64,000 nucleotides of DNA, from the NCBI GenBank assembly GCA_001465935.1, contig LNKV01000006.1, positions 1 through 64,000 on the forward strand. The letters run 5' to 3'. The translations under genes were made by a program, and so were the position numbers. Source of the DNA: Clarireedia homoeocarpa. Taxonomy: Eukaryota; Ascomycota; Leotiomycetes; Helotiales; Rutstroemiaceae. Under the pieces are notes generated by a model, which worked only from the letters and a program-made list of their open reading frames with translations, was not told the DNA's origin and did not search any database. Of this stretch, positions 14,481 to 25,100 are shown one piece after another. The stretch's first letter is position 1. Each line of letters starts with the position of its first letter.

Positions 14481-15056
14481 TCATATATCCTGAATCATTA
14501 GAACCTGCGGGGTACCTTTTCTGCCAGGAAACTGATCTTTATCAACAAACTCTTGTCTCGAGATTACCCGAAATCCCAGTTTCTCGTAAAACCCTAACTC
14601 CATAGCCAATGGACTGGCTTGCAAAGCGCAGCGTCCTATTTTCTGCTTTGAGACGAAATCAACCAACCAACGAACCAACATACTTGCTGCCCCGTTTCTC
14701 TGCCACTTGGGATCCGTGCTAAGAGCTTGGATAAAGACATGCGGCACTTGCAACTGCTTATTTCCGCGAAGAATCCGCCGATTGATGTTCCAGTACCATT
14801 CGTAAAACCGCCTATCAATAGCATCATCAGTAAAAGGAAAGCGCAGCGCCGGAGGCTCAGCTGCAAGATCCCCGTCAATTAATCCTTTCGAGCCTCGATA
14901 CACTCGTGCAAAGATAAACGAGGTAATCTCCCCCGATATCGTCTCCGTGATTTTTGCATAGGCGCGTTCCATTTGGCCGCCGAATACGGCGGCTTTGAAC
15001 CCGGTAACATTCCGTTCGCGGACCTTGAGATCTAATCCTCCAGGCGAGAACGCCAT
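14481..15056 (-). CDS. GNAT-family N-acetyltransferase
   Basis: A 191-residue protein whose C-terminal half has the GNAT acetyl-CoA-binding layout. A strand ending LSTDP leads into the pyrophosphate loop QRNGAA, then a helix (MLVRWLVDF), an ALQASPLAMELGFYEKLGF block (the usual motif B region) and a terminal strand. Enzymes of this fold move an acetyl group from acetyl-CoA to an amine; the acceptor cannot be read from sequence. The ATG at 15054-15056 is the first in-frame methionine. However, the frame stays open upstream for 19 codons (up to about 15113) with family-like residues (DIHAFKDNPEV), so a short 5' exon may be missing and the true N-terminus may lie near 15100-15200. Compact and intron-free as drawn. 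Its neighbours, a relic and an intergenic stretch, give no clue to substrate. Confidence 0.72.
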   Translation of the reverse strand: MAFSPGGLDLKVRERNVTGFKAAVFGGQMERAYAKITETISGEITSFIFARVYRGSKGLIDGDLAAEPPALRFPFTDDAIDRRFYEWYWNINRRILRGNKQLQVPHVFIQALSTDPKWQRNGAASMLVRWLVDFVSKQKIGRCALQASPLAMELGFYEKLGFRVISRQEFVDKDQFPGRKGTPQVLMIQDI

Positions 15057-15099
15057 TACCTCGGGATTATCTTTGAATGCATGTATATCGATAATGAAT

Positions 15100-17402
15100 A
15101 ACGGTTCCCATCATCGTCGGAAATGTCCTTACTGAGAGTAAATGAATACATCGTGATTGGTGCGTAAAGATACACTAGTGGATTCGAGGCAATGTACGGG
15201 AAGAGTGACAGGTTGTAGCGTTGATATCGTTGGAACGAAGGTGATGAAAGACGTTTGCTGAATATATATTGTCAGAGGGTTTAGAAGGAGGAAGTGAGGT
15301 TCACGGAGTTGATCGCCCGAAGATGCGAGGAAGCGGAGGCTAATTGACGAACGAGCCGGGTATATGCTTTAAGTATGACCGACTTAGGGTTCGGCAATAC
15401 TCTCGTATAATCGTTTTGCTCGAGGAAGTAAAGTACCAAACTCTATCCTGTTCTACGGGATTTATACTCTGTAATAACGCTTTTAGAAGAGATTGTAAAA
15501 AAATCGAGAAATTTGATGGACATAATGTTCCATCCTGGAAAGTGGAAGGGGAACATATCTAAAAGAGTTATCTATTGAGACTTGCTTACTCTTTTCGCAG
15601 TCGACAACGCGTTTTTCTTTTCCCATCTCAGTTTCATTGTCTCTCAGCAGCTTTGTTATCGTACCTTCCATCATTTGACCCACTATCGATACTATGCTAC
15701 CAACTACCTTCATATATTGATTGTTATTGGTGATTTAATATGCCTATTGATTGGCATCACGCTTTTAATTGACCATCTCGATTCAGTAGCTAACACGCGT
15801 ATACTGCACATTATATTAAACTGTAACCCGAGATCCACTGCCGACGCCTCTCCCACGCATTTGAATTATTTTATCGGTCGATATATAATACCCGGATGAA
15901 CATCTAACCCTAAAACAGAATCATACTTATGATTCCAATTCATCCCCGGACGGACCACACCTTAATTTTACCACCCCCCCCCCCAAAAAAACGGAATCAC
16001 GGTGTGATTTCAAAGAAATAAGGTTAGGATTATCAGTAGTATCTATATAGGTATTTTATGATCATCATTAGTCAGTCTCAATATTTTTGCTATGCAAATC
16101 GTATAGACACTTTGAAAACCCTCGGGTACGAGGCTTCCTTTCATACATAAATCGTTTAGATTCAGTCCAACTACCTCTCTCCAATATCTATTGTCTCTAG
16201 CTACGCTGTTCTTATACTTTCCTTATCTCTTCTTGAAACCTTTGCAATATTTTTGTCTCCCAATTATCTGTTATCTCTAGCTGTGCCGTTCTCGTGCCTA
16301 GCTATACCGTTCTTATATCTAGCTATGATATCATTGTGCTTTCCTTATCTTTTCTCCCTCCAATACTCTTAGTGTATTTTCAACGCGCCTTCCTTACTCA
16401 TACGTCGTCGATTTTCCTATATAATCCTCTGAAGCATGTGAAAATCATCCTACAATCGGATCTAGGAAAGTAAGGTTCCATGTAGTATTGGTGTGCATCA
16501 TGCCCCTCTAAGGGTTTAACTACGTTGAGACGCTCCCTAAGATTCTCTTGGAGTGAGAATAGTATTATTGATTGGCTGGCTATCTTCATAATCACCCTTA
16601 GCGCCACCCAATATGATCCGGATTCCCGGAGTTGGAGCTTCAAATAGTAGGTATCATCATCGAGCCTTTACTATCTTTACTATGCACTATCTTTGGCTGC
16701 AGCATTATGAATATGCCGGTAGGGCGCGCGCGACTGTTAGCTGGCAAAGTACAGATAAATACGAGCGGATACTCTTATCTTGACGCTCATATATTCGGAC
16801 TCGGGAACTGCGAATCAGTGAAGCTGGAAGTTATTCGATCTCCGGAGGTGGAGATAGATATAGAAGGTAGATAACATTGGAGATTAAGATTATAATAATA
16901 TACTTAAAGAAAAAAGAGTTCTAAAGTAGTTATATAGTAGTACTAGATTAGGCTTAGCTTCATATAGTATCCCTACTAGTAGTTGTCAATTTAAGTGTCC
17001 TCGAGTAGCTGCTTTGAAATATCTTGGGCCTGAGCCTGCTGAGTATAAAGACAGCACAGTCCTCAAGTTAAATAGAAAGAAAGCTAGATTTCAATTGTCT
17101 TTCAAACCCATCTATTTACAGACAGTCTCTCAGCCGTTCAGCACAGTGCATTCCTCTATCTTACCTCTGCAAGCCCACCTGTACAAGAAGCTCAATTGAA
17201 AGCAACTGTAACAAGCGTGCAGCACTCTAAAGAGCGATTTCGACGACAACCCGTTTTTCTTTTCAAGATCTCAGGATCTTAAGATTAAAACTGTACAGCT
17301 AGGTATTTCAATTGGCAGCCAATGTGAACAAAGACCAACATACTAAGGAAAAGTGACAGGACGTCGAGCATAAGCGGACAAGCTACTCAGATCTTCTCCG
17401 AG
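15100..17402. other. Long intergenic stretch of gene island 1
   Basis: No convincing gene in 2.3 kb. Contents seen: an 11-base C run followed by A's (15974-15990), and a loosely repeated CTAGCT(A/G)(C/T)GC(C/T)GTTCT / TTTCCTTATCT motif at 16190-16350 (degenerate minisatellite). The part from about 16880 to 17400 presumably holds the promoter of the downstream methyltransferase. Short frames (for example 15582-15899, 16632-16874, 17014-17199) show no domain or codon signal. Confidence 0.5.
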
Positions 17403-18101
17403 ATGTCACAGCAGACATTAAGACATCTGTTAGGACGACAATCTGATAGTTTCAATTTGCTCGAAGTCGCATTCTTGACAGCGGCGCTCGAATCTGCATT
17501 ATACTACGAAAAGCGGATGCGTTCTGCTCCAGCATTCGATAACAAGTTTGATCTACTATCACACGCGATCCAGCTGGCAAAGTCCGACGGACTCTTCCTT
17601 GAGTTTGGCGTTGCAACTGGCGAAACCATTAATCATATCGCAATGCAGATCGACAAAGACAGGAGAGTTTTTGGCTTCGATTCATTCACGGGCCTACCCG
17701 AGACTTGGCGCACTGGCTTCGTCGAGGGAAATTTTGCGCAGAGCACACTTCCAACAGTGCCTGACCAAGTGACACTGATTAAGGGTCTCTTTGACGACAC
17801 TCTACCTGCATTTTTAGAGACGAATCTGGGTCCGGTCGCGTTCCTACATATCGATTGCGACCTGTATTCGTCGACAAAGTCCTTGTTGAAACAACTTGCT
17901 CCTCGTTTTTGTCAAGGTACTATTATTGTGTTCGATGAGTATTTCAACTTTCCTGGTTGGCAGCAAGATGAGTATAAGGCTTTTCAAGAACTTGTTGCAG
18001 ACTGTGGCCTAATCTATGACTATATCGGCTTCGTGCCAAGTCACCAGCAGGCAGCGGTCTGTATCACAAAGAAACGAAATGTTACATCGTCGACTCTCTA
18101 G
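17403..18101 (+). CDS. Class I SAM-dependent methyltransferase, TylF/Methyltransf_24-like, bacterial in style
   Basis: A 232-residue intronless protein. SAM-binding motif I is LEFGVATGETINHIA (66-80). A FGFDSFTGLPE block (90-100) follows; this is characteristic of TylF/macrocin-O-methyltransferase-like enzymes. HIDCDLYSST (149-158) and FDEYFNFPGW (177-186) then supply the acidic metal/substrate residues. Such enzymes methylate hydroxyl groups of sugars or small molecules. They are common in bacterial natural-product and surface-glycan loci, which makes horizontal acquisition plausible (inference). There is no signal peptide, so it should be cytosolic. The gene ends 19 bp before a repeat boundary at 18121, so its 3' UTR and polyadenylation signal must come from the repeat or be lost. 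No partner genes for a pathway lie in the island. Confidence 0.8.
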   Translation: MSQQTLRHLLGRQSDSFNLLEVAFLTAALESALYYEKRMRSAPAFDNKFDLLSHAIQLAKSDGLFLEFGVATGETINHIAMQIDKDRRVFGFDSFTGLPETWRTGFVEGNFAQSTLPTVPDQVTLIKGLFDDTLPAFLETNLGPVAFLHIDCDLYSSTKSLLKQLAPRFCQGTIIVFDEYFNFPGWQQDEYKAFQELVADCGLIYDYIGFVPSHQQAAVCITKKRNVTSSTL

Positions 18102-18120
18102 TTATATAGAAGTAATAGAG

Positions 18121-18250
18121 CGTTACGAACTATAAGGCCTGAGGACCTTAGGCTCAGTTGCTCGGCAGGCAATGGTAGAACCTCAGGCAGGGAATTACTT
18201 GATCTAACTCGATAACTCGCCGACTCGATAAATTCGCAAGTAAAGTAACA
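18121..18250 (+). repeat. Inverted copy of the island-flanking LTR head
   Basis: Starts CGTTACGAACTATAAGGCCT and matches the reverse complement of 11945-12056 over about 100 bp. Both share the GCCTGAGGACCTTAGGCTCAG and CCTCAGGCAGGGAATTA words. It then grades into AT-rich sequence. With the left copy it forms inverted brackets around 12057-18120. Confidence 0.7.
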
Positions 18251-20235
18251 AATTAGCAAGTTGAAAATATATATAGATAATTATCGGAATATTCGAAATA
18301 TCACTTATATAATCTTTAGTACTTCTAAAACTCTAGAATTATATAATTATTAGTTTATATAATTAGTTATAAAAAAAAACTTCTTTTTTTTCTTTTAAAT
18401 ATAAAGTAATTTAAAAGGATTTAATTTATTTATTTTATATTATTTATAATTAGATTAGTTTTCTAATAATAATAAAAGTTTATTAATAATTTATTATTTA
18501 TAATATTCTTAATTATATATAAAATTTAGAAATTAAAGATTTTTTTTATTTATTTATATAAATTATTAATAAGTTTATATTTATAATAAATAAATTTTAT
18601 TATTAATAATTATTAAAAATAAAATATTATATAAATATTAAAAAAAAGTTTTTAAATAAATTAATAAATTATAAATAAGATTATATAAAATAGAATTATA
18701 ATTATTATTTTTTAATTTTATAATAATTTATATTTATTTTCTAGATTTTATATTTATTATAATAACTAATATAATTTTATTCTTTTTATTAATTTTAATT
18801 AGATTTTTATATTATTAATTATTATAATAATATAATTTTATTAATTTTATAATAAGATTATTAATTAAAATACTAAATAACTTTAAAATTTATAATTAAA
18901 AAATTAAAAAGATTTTAAAGATTTTAAAAATTTATATNNNNNNNNNNNNNNNNNNNNNNNNNNNNNNNNNNNNNNNNNNNNNNNNNNNNNNNNNNNNNNN
19001 NNNNNNNNNNNNNNNNNNNNNNNNNNNNNNNNNNNNNNNNNNNNNNNNNNNNNNNNNNNNNNNNNNNNNNNNNNNNNNNNNNNNNNNNNNNNNNNNNNNN
19101 NNNNNNNNNNNNNNNNNNNNNNNNNNNNNNNNNNNNNNNNNNNNNNNNNNNNNNNNNNNNNNNNNNNNNNNNNNNNNNNNNNNNNNNNNNNNNNNNNNNN
19201 NNNNNNNNNNNNNNNNNNNNNNNNNNNNNNNNNNNNNNNNNNNNNNNNNNNNNNNNNNNNNNNNNNNNNNNNNNNNNNNNNNNNNNNNNNNNNNNNNNNN
19301 NNNNNNNNNNNNNNNNNNNNNNNNNNNNNNNNNNNNNNNNNNNNNNNNNNNNNNNNNNNNNNNNNNNNNNNTTTATATAATATTAAATAGATTTAGATAA
19401 TAAAAATAATTAATATATTTTAAAATTTTAAAATATTTATTAATAAGATAATTTAATTTCTTAAATAATTATTATATTAATAGATATTATATATCTAATT
19501 AAATATAATTATTAATTTAAAAATTAATTAATTAATAATATTTATTTATCTTTTTATTATATATTTTTAAAAAAATTTAAAAATATATTTATAAAATATT
19601 TTAAAAGAAAGTAAATTATTTAGAAAAAATAAAATAATAAAAGTTTTTAATTATTTTTATAAATATTAATTATAAATTTCTATTAAACTATTAATTTAAA
19701 AATAATTAATTATAAATAATTTAATTTTTATTTTTAAAATATTATTAAACTTTATTTAAAATAATAAGATTAAAGTATTTTAAAATCTAATATTTAGAAA
19801 ATTATTTAAATTTCAAGAATATCTTTTAAGTTTTAATAATTTTCGATAATTTAAAAGTTTATATATTTTAATATTAAGTTTAAAAATATAATTATTTATA
19901 TTATATAATTAAATATAAAAGAAAGTTAATTTTTAAAATTTTTAATAAAAAATACTTTTTAAGATATATAATAAAAAGATATAATTAATTATATAATTAA
20001 TAATATAATTAATAATTCAACTAATAATATAACTAATTATATAATTAATTTTATAATTAATTTAAAATTAAAATTTAATAAATAATTATTATATAGATTA
20101 TAATAATATATTATAAAATAAATTTATATTATTTTTAAAATTAATAATTAAAAAATTAAAAAAGTTGAAAAACTTTAAAAGTTTATTTTATTATTAAAAA
20201 TAATATCTTAAAATATTAAATAATTAAATAAATAT
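18251..20235. repeat. Old AT-rich RIP-degraded repeat (outer layer), left part
   Basis: Extremely AT-rich with no frame. The stretch after 19380 resembles 29260-29420, in particular TTAAAATTTTAAAATATTTAT, so the same outer repeat continues beyond the gypsy insertion. Bases 20095-20235 match the reverse complement of 11545-11770. An assembly gap of 434 N lies inside. Confidence 0.6.
18938..19371. other. Assembly gap (434 N)
   Basis: Run of N within AT-rich repeat. Isolated single N's also occur at 29682 and 35969, inside repeats. Confidence 0.99.
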
Positions 20236-20528
20236 TGTGATGATCCGGACATACTAAGCTCCTAGGAGCAGTGATTATAACAATCCTAAGCCTACTGACT
20301 AAGGTTAGTAAGCTAGTTAGCCGACTATATAAGTTTAATAAGGATTAGTGATTATAATATATTGTACTTATCTGATTAATAGGACAGACCTTAGCAGGTC
20401 TAGTATATATATACCTTAAGTATATAACTTCTATATATATATAAGCTCTTAAGACTCTTCAACCCTTTTAGCTCTCTAGTTGTTGATTCTAAGAATAGTA
20501 TAATCTTTATCTATAATATATCGTTATA
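20236..20528 (+). repeat. 5' LTR of gypsy family B
   Basis: 293 bp, starts TGTGATGATCCGG and ends CGTTATA. It pairs base-for-base with 28456-28748 at a constant offset of 8220. Differences are transitions, as after RIP. The end TA is best read as an altered CA. Confidence 0.88.
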
Positions 20529-20861
20529 TGTCGGAACACCAGTACAGCTGTAGGTGACGCAGGATAATTTAGGGTTAAAAACTCATTGTATTATCTTGCG
20601 CAAAGAGAGGAAAGAGAGTCTCTCTTGCTTGCTAACTATATAAGCTTGGAGCCCCGGCAGTTCCGGCGGCTGTAGCAGCTATATTGGCCCGGCCATACCC
20701 GGCCATGCCCGGCCATACCCAGCCATGCCCATGCATTTGCCATGGGTTCCGGAGTCATTTGCTTCCCGGAGCCAAAAGGAGCCCGGAGCCATATACGACC
20801 CGGAGCTAATTGCGGCCATTATCTATACTATACCCATGCTGCATTCAGCTATGTCCAGACA
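20529..20861 (+). repeat. Left terminal repeat of the TRIM-like element
   Basis: 333 bp. Contains a 10-bp tandem motif (GGCCATACCC and variants) at about 20690-20730. Compared with the right repeat it carries T or A at all six differing positions. Confidence 0.87.
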
Positions 20862-21156
20862 CTGGCAGTTTTTACTTTTCGCTACAGTTAGTTGTACAAA
20901 TAATTTCCTCCCAACCAGCAGTAAGGTGCAAGCTCGTAGCAGTAAGGTGCAAGCTCGTACAATGTAGGATTAGGGTAGTCGTTTGTCGGGGTAGAGAGGA
21001 GGGGCGCTTCTCCCGGAATGTAAGCCTATCGCGTTGTTTGTTTGTAGAGCCGGAGTCTTATTGTTATTACTCGTATAGCACCCTTTACTGTTAGCAGAAG
21101 TGCATATATCCGTAAATATACACTGATGCCTTTTCAGTGTCTAAAGCTCATTGCAG

Positions 21157-21560
21157 TTATTATATAAGGTGCTAGCTCACAGTAGTACAACGTCTACTCC
21201 AGCAGAGGTTTTCTCTGAGATGCTTGCTCCTCAGAGTAGTACGATACCAGCTGTGCGCGACTGGCCTGTGGGTGTCGTATTCTATCGTCGCAGGTTGCTT
21301 TGTTCAGCAGTCTTGTTCTAGCAGTAAGGTGCCAGCTCGTAGTAGTTGTTGTATAAGGTACTAGCTCACAGCAGTACGATATCTGCTCTAGTATTGGTTT
21401 TCTCTGAGGTATATACTCCTCAGGGTAGTACGATACCAGCTATACGCGACTGGCCTGTAGCCTGTAGGTGTTGTATTCTGTCGTCGTATATTGCTTCGTT
21501 CAGCAATATCGTCGCGTATTGCTTGTCTTAGCAGTTTTGTCTTAGCAGTAAGGTGCAAGC
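21157..21560 (+). repeat. Tandem ~190-210 bp duplication inside the TRIM-like element
   Basis: Units at about 21157-21345 and 21346-21560 share AAGGT(G/A)CTAGCTCAC, then CGATACCAGCT and CGACTGGCCTGT, then GCAGTAAGGTGC. A second internal word, GGCGCTTCTCCCGGAAT, occurs three times (about 21003, 21580 and 21650). Confidence 0.65.
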
Positions 21561-21865
21561 TTCGAGGGTTAGAGAGGAGAGGCGCTTCTCCCGGAATGTA
21601 GTAAGCCTATCGTACGAGAAAGAGGAAGAGGATCGGGGTTGGAGAGGAGGGGCGCTTCTCCCGGAATATAAGCCTATCGTGTTGTAGATTGAAGAACTGG
21701 CAGTCTGTCGTTGGGGTCGTACGAGGACTGGCAGCGCCCTTTACTGGCAGTATAAAGCATTGCTTATACCGGTTCAGTATCTAGGGCTCGTACACACTGT
21801 ATACGAAGCTCGTAGCTGAAGTACCTTGTTGTTCTATAGTCATTAGCGAGTTGACTATTGATCAA

Positions 21866-22198
21866 TGTCGGAACACCAGTACAGCTGTAGGTGACGCAGG
21901 ATAATTTAGGGTTAAAAACTCATTGTATTATCTTGCGCAAAGAGAGGAAAGAGAGTCTCTCTTGCTTGCTAACTATATAAGCTTGGAGCCCCGGCAGTTC
22001 CGGCGGCTGTAGCAGCCATATTGGCCCGGCCATACCCGGCCATGCCCGGCCATACCCAGCCATGCCCATGCATTTGCCATGGGTTCCGGAGTCATTTGCT
22101 TCCCGGAGCCAAAAGGAGCCCGGAGCCATATGCGACCCGGAGCTAATTGCGGCCATTATCCATGCTATGCCCATGCTGCGTTCAGCTATGTCCAGACA
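21866..22198 (+). repeat. Right terminal repeat of the TRIM-like element
   Basis: 333 bp, 327 identical to the left repeat by my alignment. Includes the same GGCCATACCC-type 10-mer array at about 22025-22067. Confidence 0.87.
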
Positions 22199-25100
22199 TT
22201 ATATTATTAACAATTCAACACTAATCTCTTCGGCCAATTAGTGGCTATCTAAATAATACCTCTTTCCTAATCCTCTTTACTTGGGAAACTACTAAATTAT
22301 AGAGAGAAGGTCTATTCTGTAAAAGCGATATAAGTATTCTTTACCTCTATCTACCTTCTTTATCTTTCTAACCTTCTTACAACTTACCTTTAAGCTTATT
22401 CTCAATACCGATTCTTTCGATAATATATTCTTTTCTTAGAATACTGATCTTTTTAAGAAGAGTAATAAAACTCTTTATAAATCTATCTTTATATCTAGTA
22501 CGATTCTTTTAGAGAGTTATAGATACTTTAAAGATAATAATAGTGTTTTAGAAGACGAGTCTTAAAATAATACTCTTCTAGGTTCCAATATCAATATAGA
22601 AAGTAGAAATAAAGAAAAAAGAAGAATAACTAATCCTCGACTCCTTTAACTATAAGATTAGAACTTTACTCTATTCTCAATAAATAGTAAGATTATAATC
22701 TTGATTATATTAATCTGAGACTTATAAGCACAACTTAGATCTTAATAAGAATAGTTAAAACTATAATAAGAATAAATCGTTTAATTGATCTTTAACTATA
22801 TCTCTCTTAGTACTTTCTTTAATACTACTACTACTATTCTCTCTTTAGTACTTTCTTAATAAGAACTTCTTTAATAAGATTACTCGATCCTCTTAGTAGA
22901 ATAATAAGATTTTATCTCTAAGTCGAAAGTATCGAATAAACAAACTCTTTATAATCTAACCGATTTATAAGATAAGGAAATATCTGAGTAATACTGAACT
23001 AAGTATACTATATCAACTCTATATATTTATTTTAATAAATATAATAATTCTACTCAAGATCTACTTCTTCTTGTATATCTGATTTGTAATCTCTCTTCGT
23101 TTAGTACTAACTCAGACCGACCTTCTCGAGTTACTAATCTTACTAATAAACTTAATAATAGTTCTAATATCCCTCTATCTTTATAGAAATATATAGTTCT
23201 TAGCAGACTAGCTATATATATTTACTTTAACGAATACTAAGTTTATAAATATATAAGCGACTAGATCGAAGGTATCACTTTGAATTATTTAAAAGGATTA
23301 TTCTTTTAAAAGCTATTCTTAATTACTAAACAGTTAGTAGATAAGCTATACTCGCTCTTTTATAATAAATCTAAGTTTACTTTTACTAAAACTAAATACT
23401 AAGTATTGTTTATAACTATATCTAAACTCTTATTTTTATTCAAAGAGTTCTACTACTAATTCTATATTTTAATATCTATTAGTCAAATCAGTAAGAAGAC
23501 GATCTATAAAGATCTATCTTTTAAGCTTACTCGATACTACTAGAATCGGATTAAAAGTATTTAGTATCAAGCTACCTCTCTTTAAGAACTAGTTAGATAC
23601 TTGAACTTTATAGAATAATAAGATAATACTAATAAGTTATTAGTACCTCTCTGATCTATTTATATTATTATAATATCGCTTCTAACTTATTGTTCTATTA
23701 GTACCTCGATCAAGACTAATAGAGAAATTATTATTAATCAAACTAACTATCTTTCACTTACTTATAGAACTGATTTTACTTACTTTAACCCGCTAGTATC
23801 AGCTAATCCTATTATTAATAAAATATTTTCTTACTTCGTATCAAGGAACTCTACCCCTACTCTTTAAAATAGACTAAGAGATAATCTACTTTTTAAAAGT
23901 ATCTCTAATCAATCTTATAATAGTATTCTTTATTATATTAGTATTATTAATATTAACTCTTTTGAACAAGAAGAGGAATACTTTGATATAGTAAGTAAAT
24001 AAAAGTAAGAAGATAAGTATAAGATTGAGGCTATCACTACTACTTATATTAACGATAATCGAGTAAAAGACTATATCTAATAAAAGACTCTTTACTAAAT
24101 AGAATTAGAGATATAAGATACTTGGATCTGATAAAACTACTCGAAAGAAAGTATATAATATTCCTTTATATATTATTAAGAAATTAATATTTATTCTAAA
24201 CTAAAGCTTTTATTAACTCTAAAGTAAATAACTTTACTTTTATTAATATTATATTCTTTAAAATACTAAACTCTATTTAGAAGGTTATAGTAAAGAAATT
24301 GAAAATACTCTTACTAGTTAAAAGCTATAATAGTAAATAATACTAAATAATATCTTACTATATTTATTTAAACTTACTAATTGATAATCGATTTTAGATC
24401 TATACTCCTTTCCTAATTACTTGTCTTATATATCTTATAATCCTTAGAAGAATATAGTTATTAGAGAATCAGATCTTCCTCGACTATAGACGATATAAGT
24501 TATATTAGCTTACAAGTTTACCTTCTAGCTAAATATACTCCCGACCTTTACTATATACTCGTACTGATCTTAATTCTTATATAATCAACTATAAATATCA
24601 GAAGGATACTGAATAGCGAGATTGTAAGTTAAATAAATACTAGTAATAACAAACTAGTATAGACTACTTAGATAACTAAGTAGTTACTTTAACTACAATA
24701 GTATTAGCGATACTATAATAGATAAAAGTAAATAAAACTTCGTCTTATTTAATAAAACAAAAAGTTAAACTAATCTCTACTAAAGCTCTATAATAGTTAC
24801 TTAGCTTTTATAAGACTTTCTTAAAAGATCAAGCTTATACTCTTAAAATAATAAAAGTTAACTTTAAGATTAAGTTAGAAGTACTACCTTTTATCGAACT
24901 TATTTAATAATAACGTCTTAAACCTCTTTGGAAACCTTAATCTAATCGCTCTAAATAATTGATCGATCTATATATAATCTCCGGAGCTGTACTTTATATA
25001 CTCTATTACCGAGACGATTAATATAAACTTAGTACTACCTCGATTAATAAGATTAACTAATTACTTGAGGACCAATAAACTAAAAAGGATAATAAACAAG

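Larger units (their letters stand above)
20529..22198 (+). mobile_element. Non-autonomous LTR element (TRIM-like), 1670 bp, nested in gypsy family B
   Basis: Two 333-bp direct terminal repeats (20529-20861 and 21866-22198) start TGTCGGAACACC and end TCCAGACA. They flank about 1.0 kb without coding capacity. A 5-bp duplication TTATA (20524-20528 and 22199-22203) marks insertion. TG...CA ends, direct terminal repeats and a 5-bp duplication together indicate an LTR element mobilised in trans. The small size and missing gag/pol fit TRIM-type elements. It sits at the LTR/internal junction of the host gypsy element, so it is younger. The repeats differ at only six positions and base composition is near normal, so RIP has barely touched it. 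I saw no clear primer-binding site or polypurine tract. Confidence 0.85.

Noticed and set aside
20990..21680. Short spaced repeats resembling a CRISPR array
   Set aside because: Only three irregularly spaced copies inside a retroelement in a eukaryotic genome; spacing and context do not fit CRISPR.
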